The position numbers and the translations under genes were made by a program. Below are positions 8,585 to 15,150 of a stretch of 64,000 nucleotides of DNA, piece by piece. Origin of the DNA: JBDHAC01 sp039588215 (GTDB lineage Bacteria > Gemmatimonadota > Gemmatimonadetes > Palauibacterales > Palauibacteraceae); the NCBI GenBank assembly GCA_039588215.1, contig JBDHAD010000002.1, positions 1 to 64,000 of the forward strand. The letters run 5' to 3'. The notes under the pieces are model-generated. The model searched no databases, was not told the DNA's origin, and saw nothing but the letters and a program-made list of their open reading frames with translations. The number at the start of each line of letters is the position of its first letter. The stretch's first letter is position 1.

Positions 8585-9381
8585 GTCTCCAGGTGCCCAA
8601 GCCCGATGTTCGTCTTCGCGCGGATGGGTACGTATCCGGAGCCCGCGAGCACCCCCTCCAGGGGACTGTCTCCCCCTCCGTCGCAGCGCCCGGCCGCGCC
8701 CACGGCCATCACCGTGTCGATTCGTTTCGCCACCTCCTCGAGGGCGCGCAGTACACGCGGGACTTCGTCGAATCCCACTTTGAACTCGACGATGGCCGAC
8801 ATGACCTTCTCTCCAAGGACATCGGGCTCCAGCGCGCCGGAGGCGGCATCCATCATCAGGCCGGTCACCGGGTTGTTCTTCTCGAACGTCACCCCGGTCG
8901 TGGCGAGATGGCGAGTCACACGCTCGATGTCACGAAACCAGACCCCGACCGCGGGTCGACCCAGTTCCACGACGAACCCTGCCTCGCCCTCCCGCACTCG
9001 GTCCGTCACGTCGTTCGTCTTCACTTCCTCCGTGCCGCGGCCATGCACGCCGGTCTCCTCATGAGGTGCCTGAGTATCGCTGAAGGCGCGGCGCACGGTG
9101 CGCGGCCACGTGAGCTCATCGGGCTCGATGGCGGAGGTCGGGCACACATCGGGCTCGGGGTCGAACCGGACACGCGCGAAACGAAGAAGCCGGCGAACAC
9201 CCCGGACCAAAGTGGGATTGAGCCGCTCGGTGCTCATGTTGCGGTAGCAGGCGAAGCATTCCACGCACTCGGTGGGATCCACGGCGGCTCGTTCCCTGGC
9301 GGGATCGATCGAGATCGCCGCCATGGGGCACACGGCCACGCAGTTGCCACACCCGACACACAGGTCCGGGTTGATCCTCAT
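8581..9381 (-). CDS. ferredoxin-like 2[4Fe-4S] protein with uncharacterised C-terminal domain
   Basis: I set the start at 9381 (MRINPDLC) because the Fe-S domain begins there and the longer upstream frame is low-complexity. The product is 266 aa. Cys8/11/14/18 form a CxxCxxCxxxCP cluster site. Cys39/42/45, with Cys80 after an unusual ~35-residue insertion, form the second. The C-terminal ~170 residues are an alpha/beta domain of unknown fold (GVWFRDIERV, EKNNPVTGLM, IVEFKVGFDEVPRVL, KTNIGLGHLE). It overlaps the downstream Cys-rich gene by 4 nt. An AT-rich TATATT, read leftward at 9454-9459, may be its -10 element. It is probably a cytosolic electron-transfer or regulatory Fe-S protein. Confidence 0.8.
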   Translation of the reverse strand: MRINPDLCVGCGNCVAVCPMAAISIDPARERAAVDPTECVECFACYRNMSTERLNPTLVRGVRRLLRFARVRFDPEPDVCPTSAIEPDELTWPRTVRRAFSDTQAPHEETGVHGRGTEEVKTNDVTDRVREGEAGFVVELGRPAVGVWFRDIERVTRHLATTGVTFEKNNPVTGLMMDAASGALEPDVLGEKVMSAIVEFKVGFDEVPRVLRALEEVAKRIDTVMAVGAAGRCDGGGDSPLEGVLAGSGYVPIRAKTNIGLGHLET

Positions 9382-9617
9382 TCCTGGGCTCCGCTGCCGC
9401 GAGGGGAGTGCGGGCCGGAACGAGTCGCCGCTCCGGCCGCCCGACCAATTGACAATATACTGATCCCCATGCGGCGGCACGGCGGAGACTACCCCTTGCC
9501 GGAGCCGGCGACGACCGTCACGCTGGCACGGTCTGTTGCGGGAGGGACAATACCGGATGATCAACAGGTCCGAGCCGGGTGCCGGGACGCGCACCTGCGC
9601 GCCCATGTGAGGTAGCG

Positions 9618-10355
9618 TTGCCAGTCGATCGGACGCTCGCCACGCTTCTGTACGGGGCGATCGCGGCCGCGGCCGCCGCCTTCGGGGTCGGCCCGTGGGC
9701 GTTCGGACGACGCCCGTCCCGGAGGCTCATCGGTCTCGCCAACGCCCTGGCGGCCGGACTCATGCTAGGGGCGGCGTACATCCTGGTGAGCGAGGGATTG
9801 ACGGGCCCGGCCGCTCCCGGGGCCGCGGGCGCGGTGCTCGGCATCCTGTTCGTGTACGGTTCGCACGCGTTCGGAGGGACCGCGGACCTGCAGCTCAACC
9901 TGCCCGATGAGGTGTCCCCCGAGTACGGCTACAAGGTCGTAGTCGTCAATAGCCTCCACTCCGCCTCGGAAGGGATCGCGATCGGCGTCGCGATGTTCCT
10001 CGATCTCCGACTCGGCATCTTCATGGCTCTGGCCTTTGCGGTGCATAACGTGGCGGAGGCGACGGCGCTGTGCTCGGTCCTCGTACCGCGAGGCGTATCA
10101 CTCGGCCGGGCCGCCGCGCTGTCGGTCCTGACCGACGTGAGCCAGCCGCTCATGGCCGTGGCCACGTACGCGGTGCTGGTCGCGGCCCCCGTCATCCTCC
10201 CTCCCACCCTGGGCTTCGCGGTCGGCGCCATCATCTACCTGACGGTAGTCGAGCTACTCCCCGAGGCCTACACGCAGGCGCACGAGGTGGGGATCGGGGT
10301 CACCGCCGCGGTCGCGATGAGCGCGGTGGCCGTGCTCCGGGTCTTTCTGCCATGA
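9618..10355 (+). CDS. ZIP-family metal transporter, first of a tandem pair
   Basis: The 245-aa product has about eight membrane segments typical of ZIP (ZupT-like) transporters that import Zn2+, Fe2+ or Mn2+. I prefer the TTG start at 9618, preceded by GAGGT at 9609-9613; a GTG at 9579 would add 13 polar residues. The two metal-binding helices are present but diverged: HSASEG at 114-119 replaces the canonical HS-x-P/A-EG, and HNVAEA at 143-148 replaces HNxPEG. Loss of the Pro and Gly in the second motif suggests altered metal preference. It overlaps the next ZIP gene by 4 nt (ATGA at 10352-10355), so the two are co-translated. Confidence 0.85.
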   Translation: MPVDRTLATLLYGAIAAAAAAFGVGPWAFGRRPSRRLIGLANALAAGLMLGAAYILVSEGLTGPAAPGAAGAVLGILFVYGSHAFGGTADLQLNLPDEVSPEYGYKVVVVNSLHSASEGIAIGVAMFLDLRLGIFMALAFAVHNVAEATALCSVLVPRGVSLGRAAALSVLTDVSQPLMAVATYAVLVAAPVILPPTLGFAVGAIIYLTVVELLPEAYTQAHEVGIGVTAAVAMSAVAVLRVFLP

Positions 10356-11098
10356 ACGGGGATCCCGAGACGTCGCAGATCCTGCGCGTCCTCCTGTGGG
10401 CCACCGTCACGGCACTGGCGACTGGCCTCGGCGCGCTCCCGTTCTTGGTCCTGCGACGGGTCACCTCGGGGGCGGTGGCGTACGCGAACGCGATCGCGTC
10501 CGGCCTCATGTTGGGTGCGAGCTTCGGCTTGCTCGCAGAAGGGACGGAACACGGTGCATGGCAGCCGTTCGTAGGTGCCAACCTCGGCGTCCTTTTCATT
10601 CTCGCGACCCGGCGCTGGCTCGATGAGCGCGACATCGAGTTCGGATCGGTGCGGGGAGAAGGTGCCCGCAAGATGCTCTTGATCGTGATCGTGATGGCGG
10701 TGCATTCGTTCGCCGAGGGCGTGGCCGTGGGCGCTGCGTTTGCGGGCGGTTTGACGCTCGCGGCGTTCGTGACGATCGCCATAGCGATCCACAACATCCC
10801 CGAGGGGCTCGCGATCAGCGCGGTCCTGCGACCGCGAGGCCGGAGCATCGCGGCGTGCGCCGGCTGGAGCGTCTTTTCCTCGCTGCCCCAGCCCCTCATG
10901 GCGGTGCCCGCCTTTGTCTTTGTGGAAGCGTTCAGACCCTCGCTGCCGTACGCGCTCGGGTTCGCTGCCGGCGCGATGGTGCTGATGGTCTTATTGGAGT
11001 TGCTTCCCGAATCGTACGAGCACGGTCGGCGGGCCCCGATCGGGATTCTCCTCTCGCTCAGCCTGGTCGGGATGCTTCTCCTACAGCGCTATCTTTGA
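10352..11098 (+). CDS. ZIP-family metal transporter, second of a tandem pair
   Basis: The 248-aa membrane protein is paralogous to the upstream gene but keeps canonical ZIP motifs: HSFAEG at 118-123 in TM4 and HNIPEG at 147-152 in TM5, the binuclear metal site of the family. A charged loop with DERD and EFG lies between TM3 and TM4. The ATG at 10352 overlaps the previous stop (ATGA). Pairing a canonical with a non-canonical ZIP suggests either a heterodimer or two specificities under common control. No Fur/Zur box is obvious in the 236-nt upstream region. Confidence 0.9.
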   Translation: MNGDPETSQILRVLLWATVTALATGLGALPFLVLRRVTSGAVAYANAIASGLMLGASFGLLAEGTEHGAWQPFVGANLGVLFILATRRWLDERDIEFGSVRGEGARKMLLIVIVMAVHSFAEGVAVGAAFAGGLTLAAFVTIAIAIHNIPEGLAISAVLRPRGRSIAACAGWSVFSSLPQPLMAVPAFVFVEAFRPSLPYALGFAAGAMVLMVLLELLPESYEHGRRAPIGILLSLSLVGMLLLQRYL

Positions 11099-11298
11099 TC
11101 GGATGAAAGGCGAGAGCAGGGCCGTCAGGAGTGCGGACCCTCGCAGATCCGGGCCGCTAGCTTGGTGGGCGGTCCGACCGACGCGAGCGTGGCGTAGACG
11201 AGCGTTGAAGGATCCGGGGCCGCGGGCGCGAACTCGCAAAGTGAAACTCGCGACCGAGACTTGCCTCTGGTGCCCGAGTTCTTCCTAGTATCCGCCCT

Positions 11299-12486
11299 AT
11301 GAGGGTCTTGAAAGCGTTTCGATACTCCGGTCGCCTGACCGCCCAGGCCGTCCTCGCGGGAATCGCAGGTACGCTCGTCGCGGTCGCTGCGCTCGCCCAG
11401 GAGAGCCGGAGCGGAGGGGAAGATCGAACCACTTCCGCTCCGATGGCGACCGAGGCAGCGGTCGCGGTCGACACCCCCGATGTGTCCGCGTACTACGATC
11501 CGGATCTGCTCGAGCGCATGTTGGAGCGGGCCGAACAGCTCACGCCGGTTTCCAGCCTGATCATATCGCGTCGCGGCGAGGTGGTGGTGGAGAACTACTA
11601 CCGCGGGATGCGCGCGAATCGGGCGGTGAACGTGAAGTCGGTCTCGAAGACGCTCCTCTCCCCGCTGGTGGGGATCGCGATCCGGGATGGGCTGCTGGAA
11701 GGCCCGGAACAAAGAATCGATGGCCTCCTGTCCGAGACGTTCGACCGGCTCGAGGCAAACGGACGTCTGGATCCCCGCAAGCGGGCCGTGACGTTGCATC
11801 ACCTGCTCAGCATGACAACCGGCATCGAGGGTACCAGCTTCGGCAACTACGGGGCGTGGGTGTCCTCGCGGAATTGGACCTGGGACGCACTTCGCCGACC
11901 GATGGAATGCGACCCCGGACGCTGCTGGGAGTACTCGACGGGTAACACGCACCTGCTCTCGGTGATCCTGTCGAGGCAAGCCGGGAAGAGCCTGCGATCA
12001 TACGCACGGGACGTCTTCTTCCGCCCGCTCGGCATCCCGCTGTACGAGTGGGACCGGGACCCGCAGGGCTACTACCTCGGCGGCAACAACATGGCGATGC
12101 GACCGCGGGACCTGCTCAAGTTCGGTCAGCTCTTCCTGGATCGCGGGCGATTCGAGGGCGCGCAGCTGGTCCCGGAGGAGTGGATCGAGCTCTCGTGGCG
12201 CGCTAGGAACCGGTCGCCCTGGAACGGCCATCGGTACGGTTATCTGTGGTGGACGGAGGATTGGGGTGGCGAGATGGCCCACTTCGCGTGGGGATACGGC
12301 GGACAATACCTGGTCGTAGTCCCACGGCTGGACCTCGTGGCGGTGGTCACCTCCTCACTCGCCCGCACTCAACGCGGGCACACCCGGAGGGTGCGGGACT
12401 TCTTCGACGATTACGTCGTCCCCGCCTTCGCGGCGCGCTCGGCGCGCTCCGCCTCACTCGGCTCGGAGCGCGGCGGAGGCCCGTAA
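11299..12486 (+). CDS. exported serine hydrolase, class C beta-lactamase fold
   Basis: The 395-aa protein has a signal peptide (hydrophobic AVLAGIAGTLVAVAALA, cleavage after ALAQ). Active-site motifs of the serine beta-lactamase/DD-peptidase fold are in order: SVSK at 114-117 (nucleophile Ser114, base Lys117), EYSTGN at 211-216 in place of YxN, and WGYGGQ near 333 in place of KTG. The YSTGN and GYGGQ forms are typical of the esterase or 6-aminohexanoate-dimer-hydrolase branch rather than true AmpC enzymes. It probably acts in the periplasm on an ester or short amide. It stands alone between the ZIP pair and the leftward ArsR operon. Confidence 0.88.
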   Translation: MRVLKAFRYSGRLTAQAVLAGIAGTLVAVAALAQESRSGGEDRTTSAPMATEAAVAVDTPDVSAYYDPDLLERMLERAEQLTPVSSLIISRRGEVVVENYYRGMRANRAVNVKSVSKTLLSPLVGIAIRDGLLEGPEQRIDGLLSETFDRLEANGRLDPRKRAVTLHHLLSMTTGIEGTSFGNYGAWVSSRNWTWDALRRPMECDPGRCWEYSTGNTHLLSVILSRQAGKSLRSYARDVFFRPLGIPLYEWDRDPQGYYLGGNNMAMRPRDLLKFGQLFLDRGRFEGAQLVPEEWIELSWRARNRSPWNGHRYGYLWWTEDWGGEMAHFAWGYGGQYLVVVPRLDLVAVVTSSLARTQRGHTRRVRDFFDDYVVPAFAARSARSASLGSERGGGP

Positions 12487-12526
12487 CAACGGGCGCGGAC
12501 ACGGGACAGGCAGACACCGGCGGCAC

Positions 12527-13333
12527 TCACGTCTCGTCGCCGCCCCAGAATCCCACCACCCGCTGCAGGATGCCGTCGGCCGACACGAGGGCGTAATCGA
12601 TCCCACGGTACATGACGTCGCCCTCGGTGCTCAGGATCTTCCACGGGATCAGGACCTCGCTCCGGCAAATCCGGACTTCGCCATCCAGTTGCGCCGTAGC
12701 GTCGGGCACGAACTGCTGCGTGAGTGCAATGTGATGCGAGAGCTTGTCCCGGCCTTCGAACGCCGCGTACTCGTCCTTGATCTCGATGTCCTCCGCGCAG
12801 CAGGCCTCCAGGAGCTCCATTCGCGCATCCGGATCGGTCTCGCTCCACGCGGTGAAGTACGTGGCGATGGTCGACCCGAGGGTGGCCGCCAGGTGGGAGC
12901 GGTTGGCGAATAGCTGAAGCCGGGAGAGGTGGAAGCGCCACCCGGCCATGTGCTGCTCGACTTCTTCGTCTGTGGGGAGCCCGGAATGGGTCAGCGTGAC
13001 CCTGGTGCCCAGGCCTTCCGCCGCGAGGACCAGTTCCAGGCGAGTCGACCCGGGCGGGATCCAGTCCGCCTGGTACCCTTCGGAAATCCCCCACGTGAAC
13101 GCGATCTTCTCGTCCTGCACGAGTTCGACCAGCTCGCCCTCGATCACCGTCGAGTACTGAGGGAACCGCACGAAGAACGGACTTCCAGCTGCGGGTTGAA
13201 AGCTGGCCTCTCCGTCGAGCCAGCTCGAGAACTGCTCCGGATCCGAGAGGATCGAGAACACCGTCTGCGGACGCGCCTCGATGAAGATCGAGGTCTCGAC
13301 CGAGCCTCCCGTCTCCGTGTTCGCATCATTCAT
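12527..13333 (-). CDS. SRPBCC (AHSA1-like) domain fused to a SnoaL-like domain
   Basis: The 268-aa product starts at 13333 (MNDANTETGG); GGAGAGGAGC immediately upstream is an excellent ribosome site. Residues ~10-150 form an AHSA1/SRPBCC domain (IFIEARPQTVFSILSDPEQF, then WGISEGYQADWIPPGST and the LTHSGLP strand). The C-terminal ~110 residues (from TYFTAWSETDPDARM to GFWGGDET) match the SnoaL/NTF2-like cone fold that binds small hydrophobic molecules. AHSA1 genes are commonly co-transcribed with ArsR regulators. Here the start overlaps the arsR stop by 4 nt. The extra SnoaL domain is the odd part and suggests one chain with two ligand pockets. Ligand unknown. Confidence 0.85.
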   Translation of the reverse strand: MNDANTETGGSVETSIFIEARPQTVFSILSDPEQFSSWLDGEASFQPAAGSPFFVRFPQYSTVIEGELVELVQDEKIAFTWGISEGYQADWIPPGSTRLELVLAAEGLGTRVTLTHSGLPTDEEVEQHMAGWRFHLSRLQLFANRSHLAATLGSTIATYFTAWSETDPDARMELLEACCAEDIEIKDEYAAFEGRDKLSHHIALTQQFVPDATAQLDGEVRICRSEVLIPWKILSTEGDVMYRGIDYALVSADGILQRVVGFWGGDET

Positions 13334-13638
13334 CCAAAGCTCCTCTCCTCGGTTTCGGCGAGCCGCTTCAGCTCCGCCAGCTTGTCCGTCCACATGCTTT
13401 CCAGGTAGATAGCGAGCGTGCCCATGGTGTGCTTGCGGGCCCGGTAATATCGGTTACGCCCCTCCACCCGGACATCGACGAGTCCGGCCTCACGCAGGCG
13501 CGCCAGGTGCTGGGACACCGCCGAGAAGCTGACCGGAACCTGAGCGGCGATGTCCCCGGCGCTCCGCTCACGATCCCAGATCAGTTGCAGGATCTCCTGG
13601 CGTCTCGGCTCGGACACGACCTTCAAGGGCTCTCGCAT
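13330..13638 (-). CDS. ArsR-family winged-helix repressor
   Basis: The 102-aa product is a single winged helix: PRRQEILQLIWDRERSAGDI, then VSFSAVSQHLARLREAGLV as the recognition helix and VEGRNRYYRARK as the wing. It lacks the ELCVCDL-type metal site, so it belongs to the metal-independent ArsR branch usually paired with AHSA1 proteins. The stop overlaps the AHSA1-SnoaL start (ATGA at 13330-13333). Promoter elements upstream put the transcription start at or next to the ATG, so the mRNA is probably leaderless. A 26-bp inverted repeat at 13643-13668 covers the -10 and fits autorepression. Confidence 0.9.
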   Translation of the reverse strand: MREPLKVVSEPRRQEILQLIWDRERSAGDIAAQVPVSFSAVSQHLARLREAGLVDVRVEGRNRYYRARKHTMGTLAIYLESMWTDKLAELKRLAETEERSFG

Positions 13639-13642
13639 AACG

Positions 13643-13674
13643 TATATTTTAGTGTGCGCTTAAATATAAGGCAA
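13643..13674 (-). promoter_or_regulatory. arsR promoter with overlapping palindromic operator
   Basis: Read leftward, TTGCCT (13669-13674) lies 17 nt from TAAAAT (13646-13651), a good sigma-70-type pair. The -10 ends only 8 nt before the arsR ATG at 13638, implying a leaderless or nearly leaderless transcript. The perfect inverted repeat TATATTT-N12-AAATATA (13643-13668) spans the -10 and the spacer and is the likely ArsR site. It is the most AT-rich stretch in the neighbourhood. Confidence 0.7.
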
Positions 13675-13724
13675 GAAGAAACCTTGGGGAAAGGGAGGGC
13701 ACACCTGTCTGGACGTACGGTGGG

Positions 13725-14381
13725 TTATGTCGAGGGTCGGCCGTCGAAGAGGCTGCCCTCCCACACGGGATGCGGCCAGTAGACGACCAAGGTCGGCAGC
13801 CCGAGGGGCTGGAGGCGGTAGCCACCGCGGACGAGGTCTCCGCCGTGCATGCGAATCGAGGTATAGCTCGCGGGTCCCTGGAGATCGTACGCGCGACCGA
13901 GCGTGCGGAGCTTCTTGGTGGCCGGGGGCATCGGGTAGCGGGCGTCGTAGGCCGGGGTGTACTCGTTCGAGCCCCCATACAAGAGGTCGCGGTAGTAGGC
14001 ATAGGGGTCGTAATACCGGCCGCGCAGAGGGCGGGCGCGGCGTTGTGATCGATCCCGGTCGCCCGAGTCAGGCCCGAAGCGAGTCGCGCGAGCGTCTCCC
14101 GTGCGCTCGAGCCCGGTGCCGATGAGGCGCGCTAGCCCGCCACGGTCGGAGAAGCTGCGGAGCGATCCGGCGTGCTGGTTTCCGAGCTTCACCTTGCCTC
14201 CGCTGATGCGAATCGGGGCGGACCCCGCGTCCCTGCTCGACCGCCCCTGACCTGCCAACGGGCCCGCCACCAGGGCCGCGATCAGGACTGTGACCACGGC
14301 GCCGGGTCCTCGCGACGCGGCCAAGGTACCGGGCCAGCCGCGTGGCGAGGGACTTGGTGTGGCGTCGCTCTTCGGTGTCAC
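13725..14381 (-). CDS. exported basic protein of unknown function
   Basis: The frame from GTG 14381 encodes 218 aa. The N-terminal ~45 residues include a hydrophobic stretch (VVTVLIAALVAGPLAG) ending in an AGQG cleavage-like site. The true start may be a little downstream of 14381. The mature part is Arg/Tyr/Gly-rich (RGRYYDPYAYYRDLLYGG, then YTPAYDARYPMPPA) and ends in a more regular strand region (LPTLVVYWPHPVW). No enzyme motif is visible. The composition suggests a cell-envelope or matrix protein. It ends 86 nt before the arsR start, on the same strand, but that gap holds the arsR promoter, so it is a separate unit. Confidence 0.5.
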   Translation of the reverse strand: MTPKSDATPSPSPRGWPGTLAASRGPGAVVTVLIAALVAGPLAGQGRSSRDAGSAPIRISGGKVKLGNQHAGSLRSFSDRGGLARLIGTGLERTGDARATRFGPDSGDRDRSQRRARPLRGRYYDPYAYYRDLLYGGSNEYTPAYDARYPMPPATKKLRTLGRAYDLQGPASYTSIRMHGGDLVRGGYRLQPLGLPTLVVYWPHPVWEGSLFDGRPST

Positions 14382-14562
14382 TGACGTAGTCCTCTGCTGT
14401 TCGGGTCTGGTCCTCCGCTTCTCGAATTCCGCCCTTCGCTGAGGTGGATTCCGCCCTCTCTGTCCTTCTCGCTCCTGGGTACCCGTTTGAGAGTCGGTTG
14501 AGCCGCCGCGTCATCCCTCGTGTCATTCTGATCCCCGGTAACCCGAGAGAGGGTTCGTGGCC

Positions 14563-14808
14563 ATGAGGTACCTCGTCGTAATCGAGAAGACCGAATCGGG
14601 ATACTCCGCACGCTGTCCGGACTTCGATGGCTGTGTGGCCACCGCCCGTACCCGGCCAGACGTGGAAGAGCAGATCGGCCGCGTGCTCGAGTTCCACCTC
14701 TGTGGGTTGCGGCATCTCGCCGTCGATGTGCCCCTGCCTACAGCCTATGCCATATACATCGAGCTCGCGGCTCGCCGGGCCGGTGCTCGCGTAGTCCAGC
14801 AGTCCTAG
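14563..14808 (+). CDS. orphan HicB-like protein (type II antitoxin family)
   Basis: The 81-aa product starts at ATG 14563; GAGAGAGGG at 14543-14551 is the ribosome site. It shows the HicB partial-RNase-H fold: MRYLVVIEKTESGYSARCPD, then the G-C-V-A-T-A-R-T turn and a helix with EEQIGRVLEFHL. HicB normally neutralises the mRNA interferase HicA, encoded next to it. No HicA-like ORF is visible on either side: the next 342 nt to the right hold only inverted repeats. Such lone HicB-like proteins are common in bacterial genomes and may be orphan antitoxins or regulators. There is no C-terminal ribbon-helix-helix, so DNA binding is doubtful. Confidence 0.75.
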   Translation: MRYLVVIEKTESGYSARCPDFDGCVATARTRPDVEEQIGRVLEFHLCGLRHLAVDVPLPTAYAIYIELAARRAGARVVQQS

Positions 14809-14922
14809 GTCCTCGAGAGGCTTGCTTCGACTACGAGTCCGGGACCCGGGACAAGCTCCCGTCACTGGGGTCCGGCTACTACGCGAGCGGGTCGGACGAC
14901 GAGATCACGCTCCGTGACAACC

Positions 14923-14944
14923 GCGATACGTACGGACGTATCGC
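14923..14944. repeat. perfect 9-bp inverted repeat, ACGG loop
   Basis: GCGATACGT (14923-14931) pairs with ACGTATCGC (14936-14944) around a 4-nt loop. It could be a factor-independent terminator for either convergent gene, although no T-run follows, or a protein-binding site. Confidence 0.6.
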
Positions 14945-14959
14945 GCTGCAATATTGTGT

Positions 14960-14984
14960 ATTACGTACCATCAGTGAACGTAAT
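14960..14984. repeat. perfect 7-bp inverted repeat, 11-nt spacer
   Basis: ATTACGT (14960-14966) pairs with ACGTAAT (14978-14984). It lies 15 nt after the first inverted repeat and shares the TACGT core with it, which suggests a common origin or binding protein. No dimeric regulator gene is adjacent. Confidence 0.5.
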
Positions 14985-15150
14985 CTGTCAGCAACGATCC
15001 TTGGTCACGATGTCTCCATGCCGATCGTGGTCGTGCCCGCGGCATTCCATCGACCAGTCTGTGACGAGGGAGAACTGCCCACCGCGAAGGCGGTGGACAG
15101 AATGGGGCTTGAATCGAGAGGGGGGTCTCCGCCGCGCGGCCGTGTGCCGG

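Larger units (their letters stand above)
14809..15150. other. convergent intergenic region with two inverted repeats, no gene recognised
   Basis: These 342 nt lie between the stops of the HicB-like gene and the M50 protease gene. No convincing coding sequence is present; I looked especially for a HicA toxin or remnant. The middle (about 14920-14990) is AT-richer than its surroundings and carries two perfect palindromic structures, listed separately. Confidence 0.55.

Noticed and set aside
9449..9461. TTGACA followed by TATACT on the plus strand
   Set aside because: Only 1 nt separates the hexamers, so they cannot form one promoter. I kept only the leftward TATATT as a weak -10.
8593..9615. 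340-codon plus-strand frame over the Fe-S genes
   Set aside because: The minus strand carries the CxxCxxCxxxCP motifs and 4-nt gene coupling; the plus-strand product does not look like a protein.
14068..14865. 265-codon minus-strand frame overlapping HicB-like and exported-protein genes
   Set aside because: It is antisense to the HicB-like frame, which has a strong ribosome site and known fold, and it runs out of frame across the exported-protein gene.
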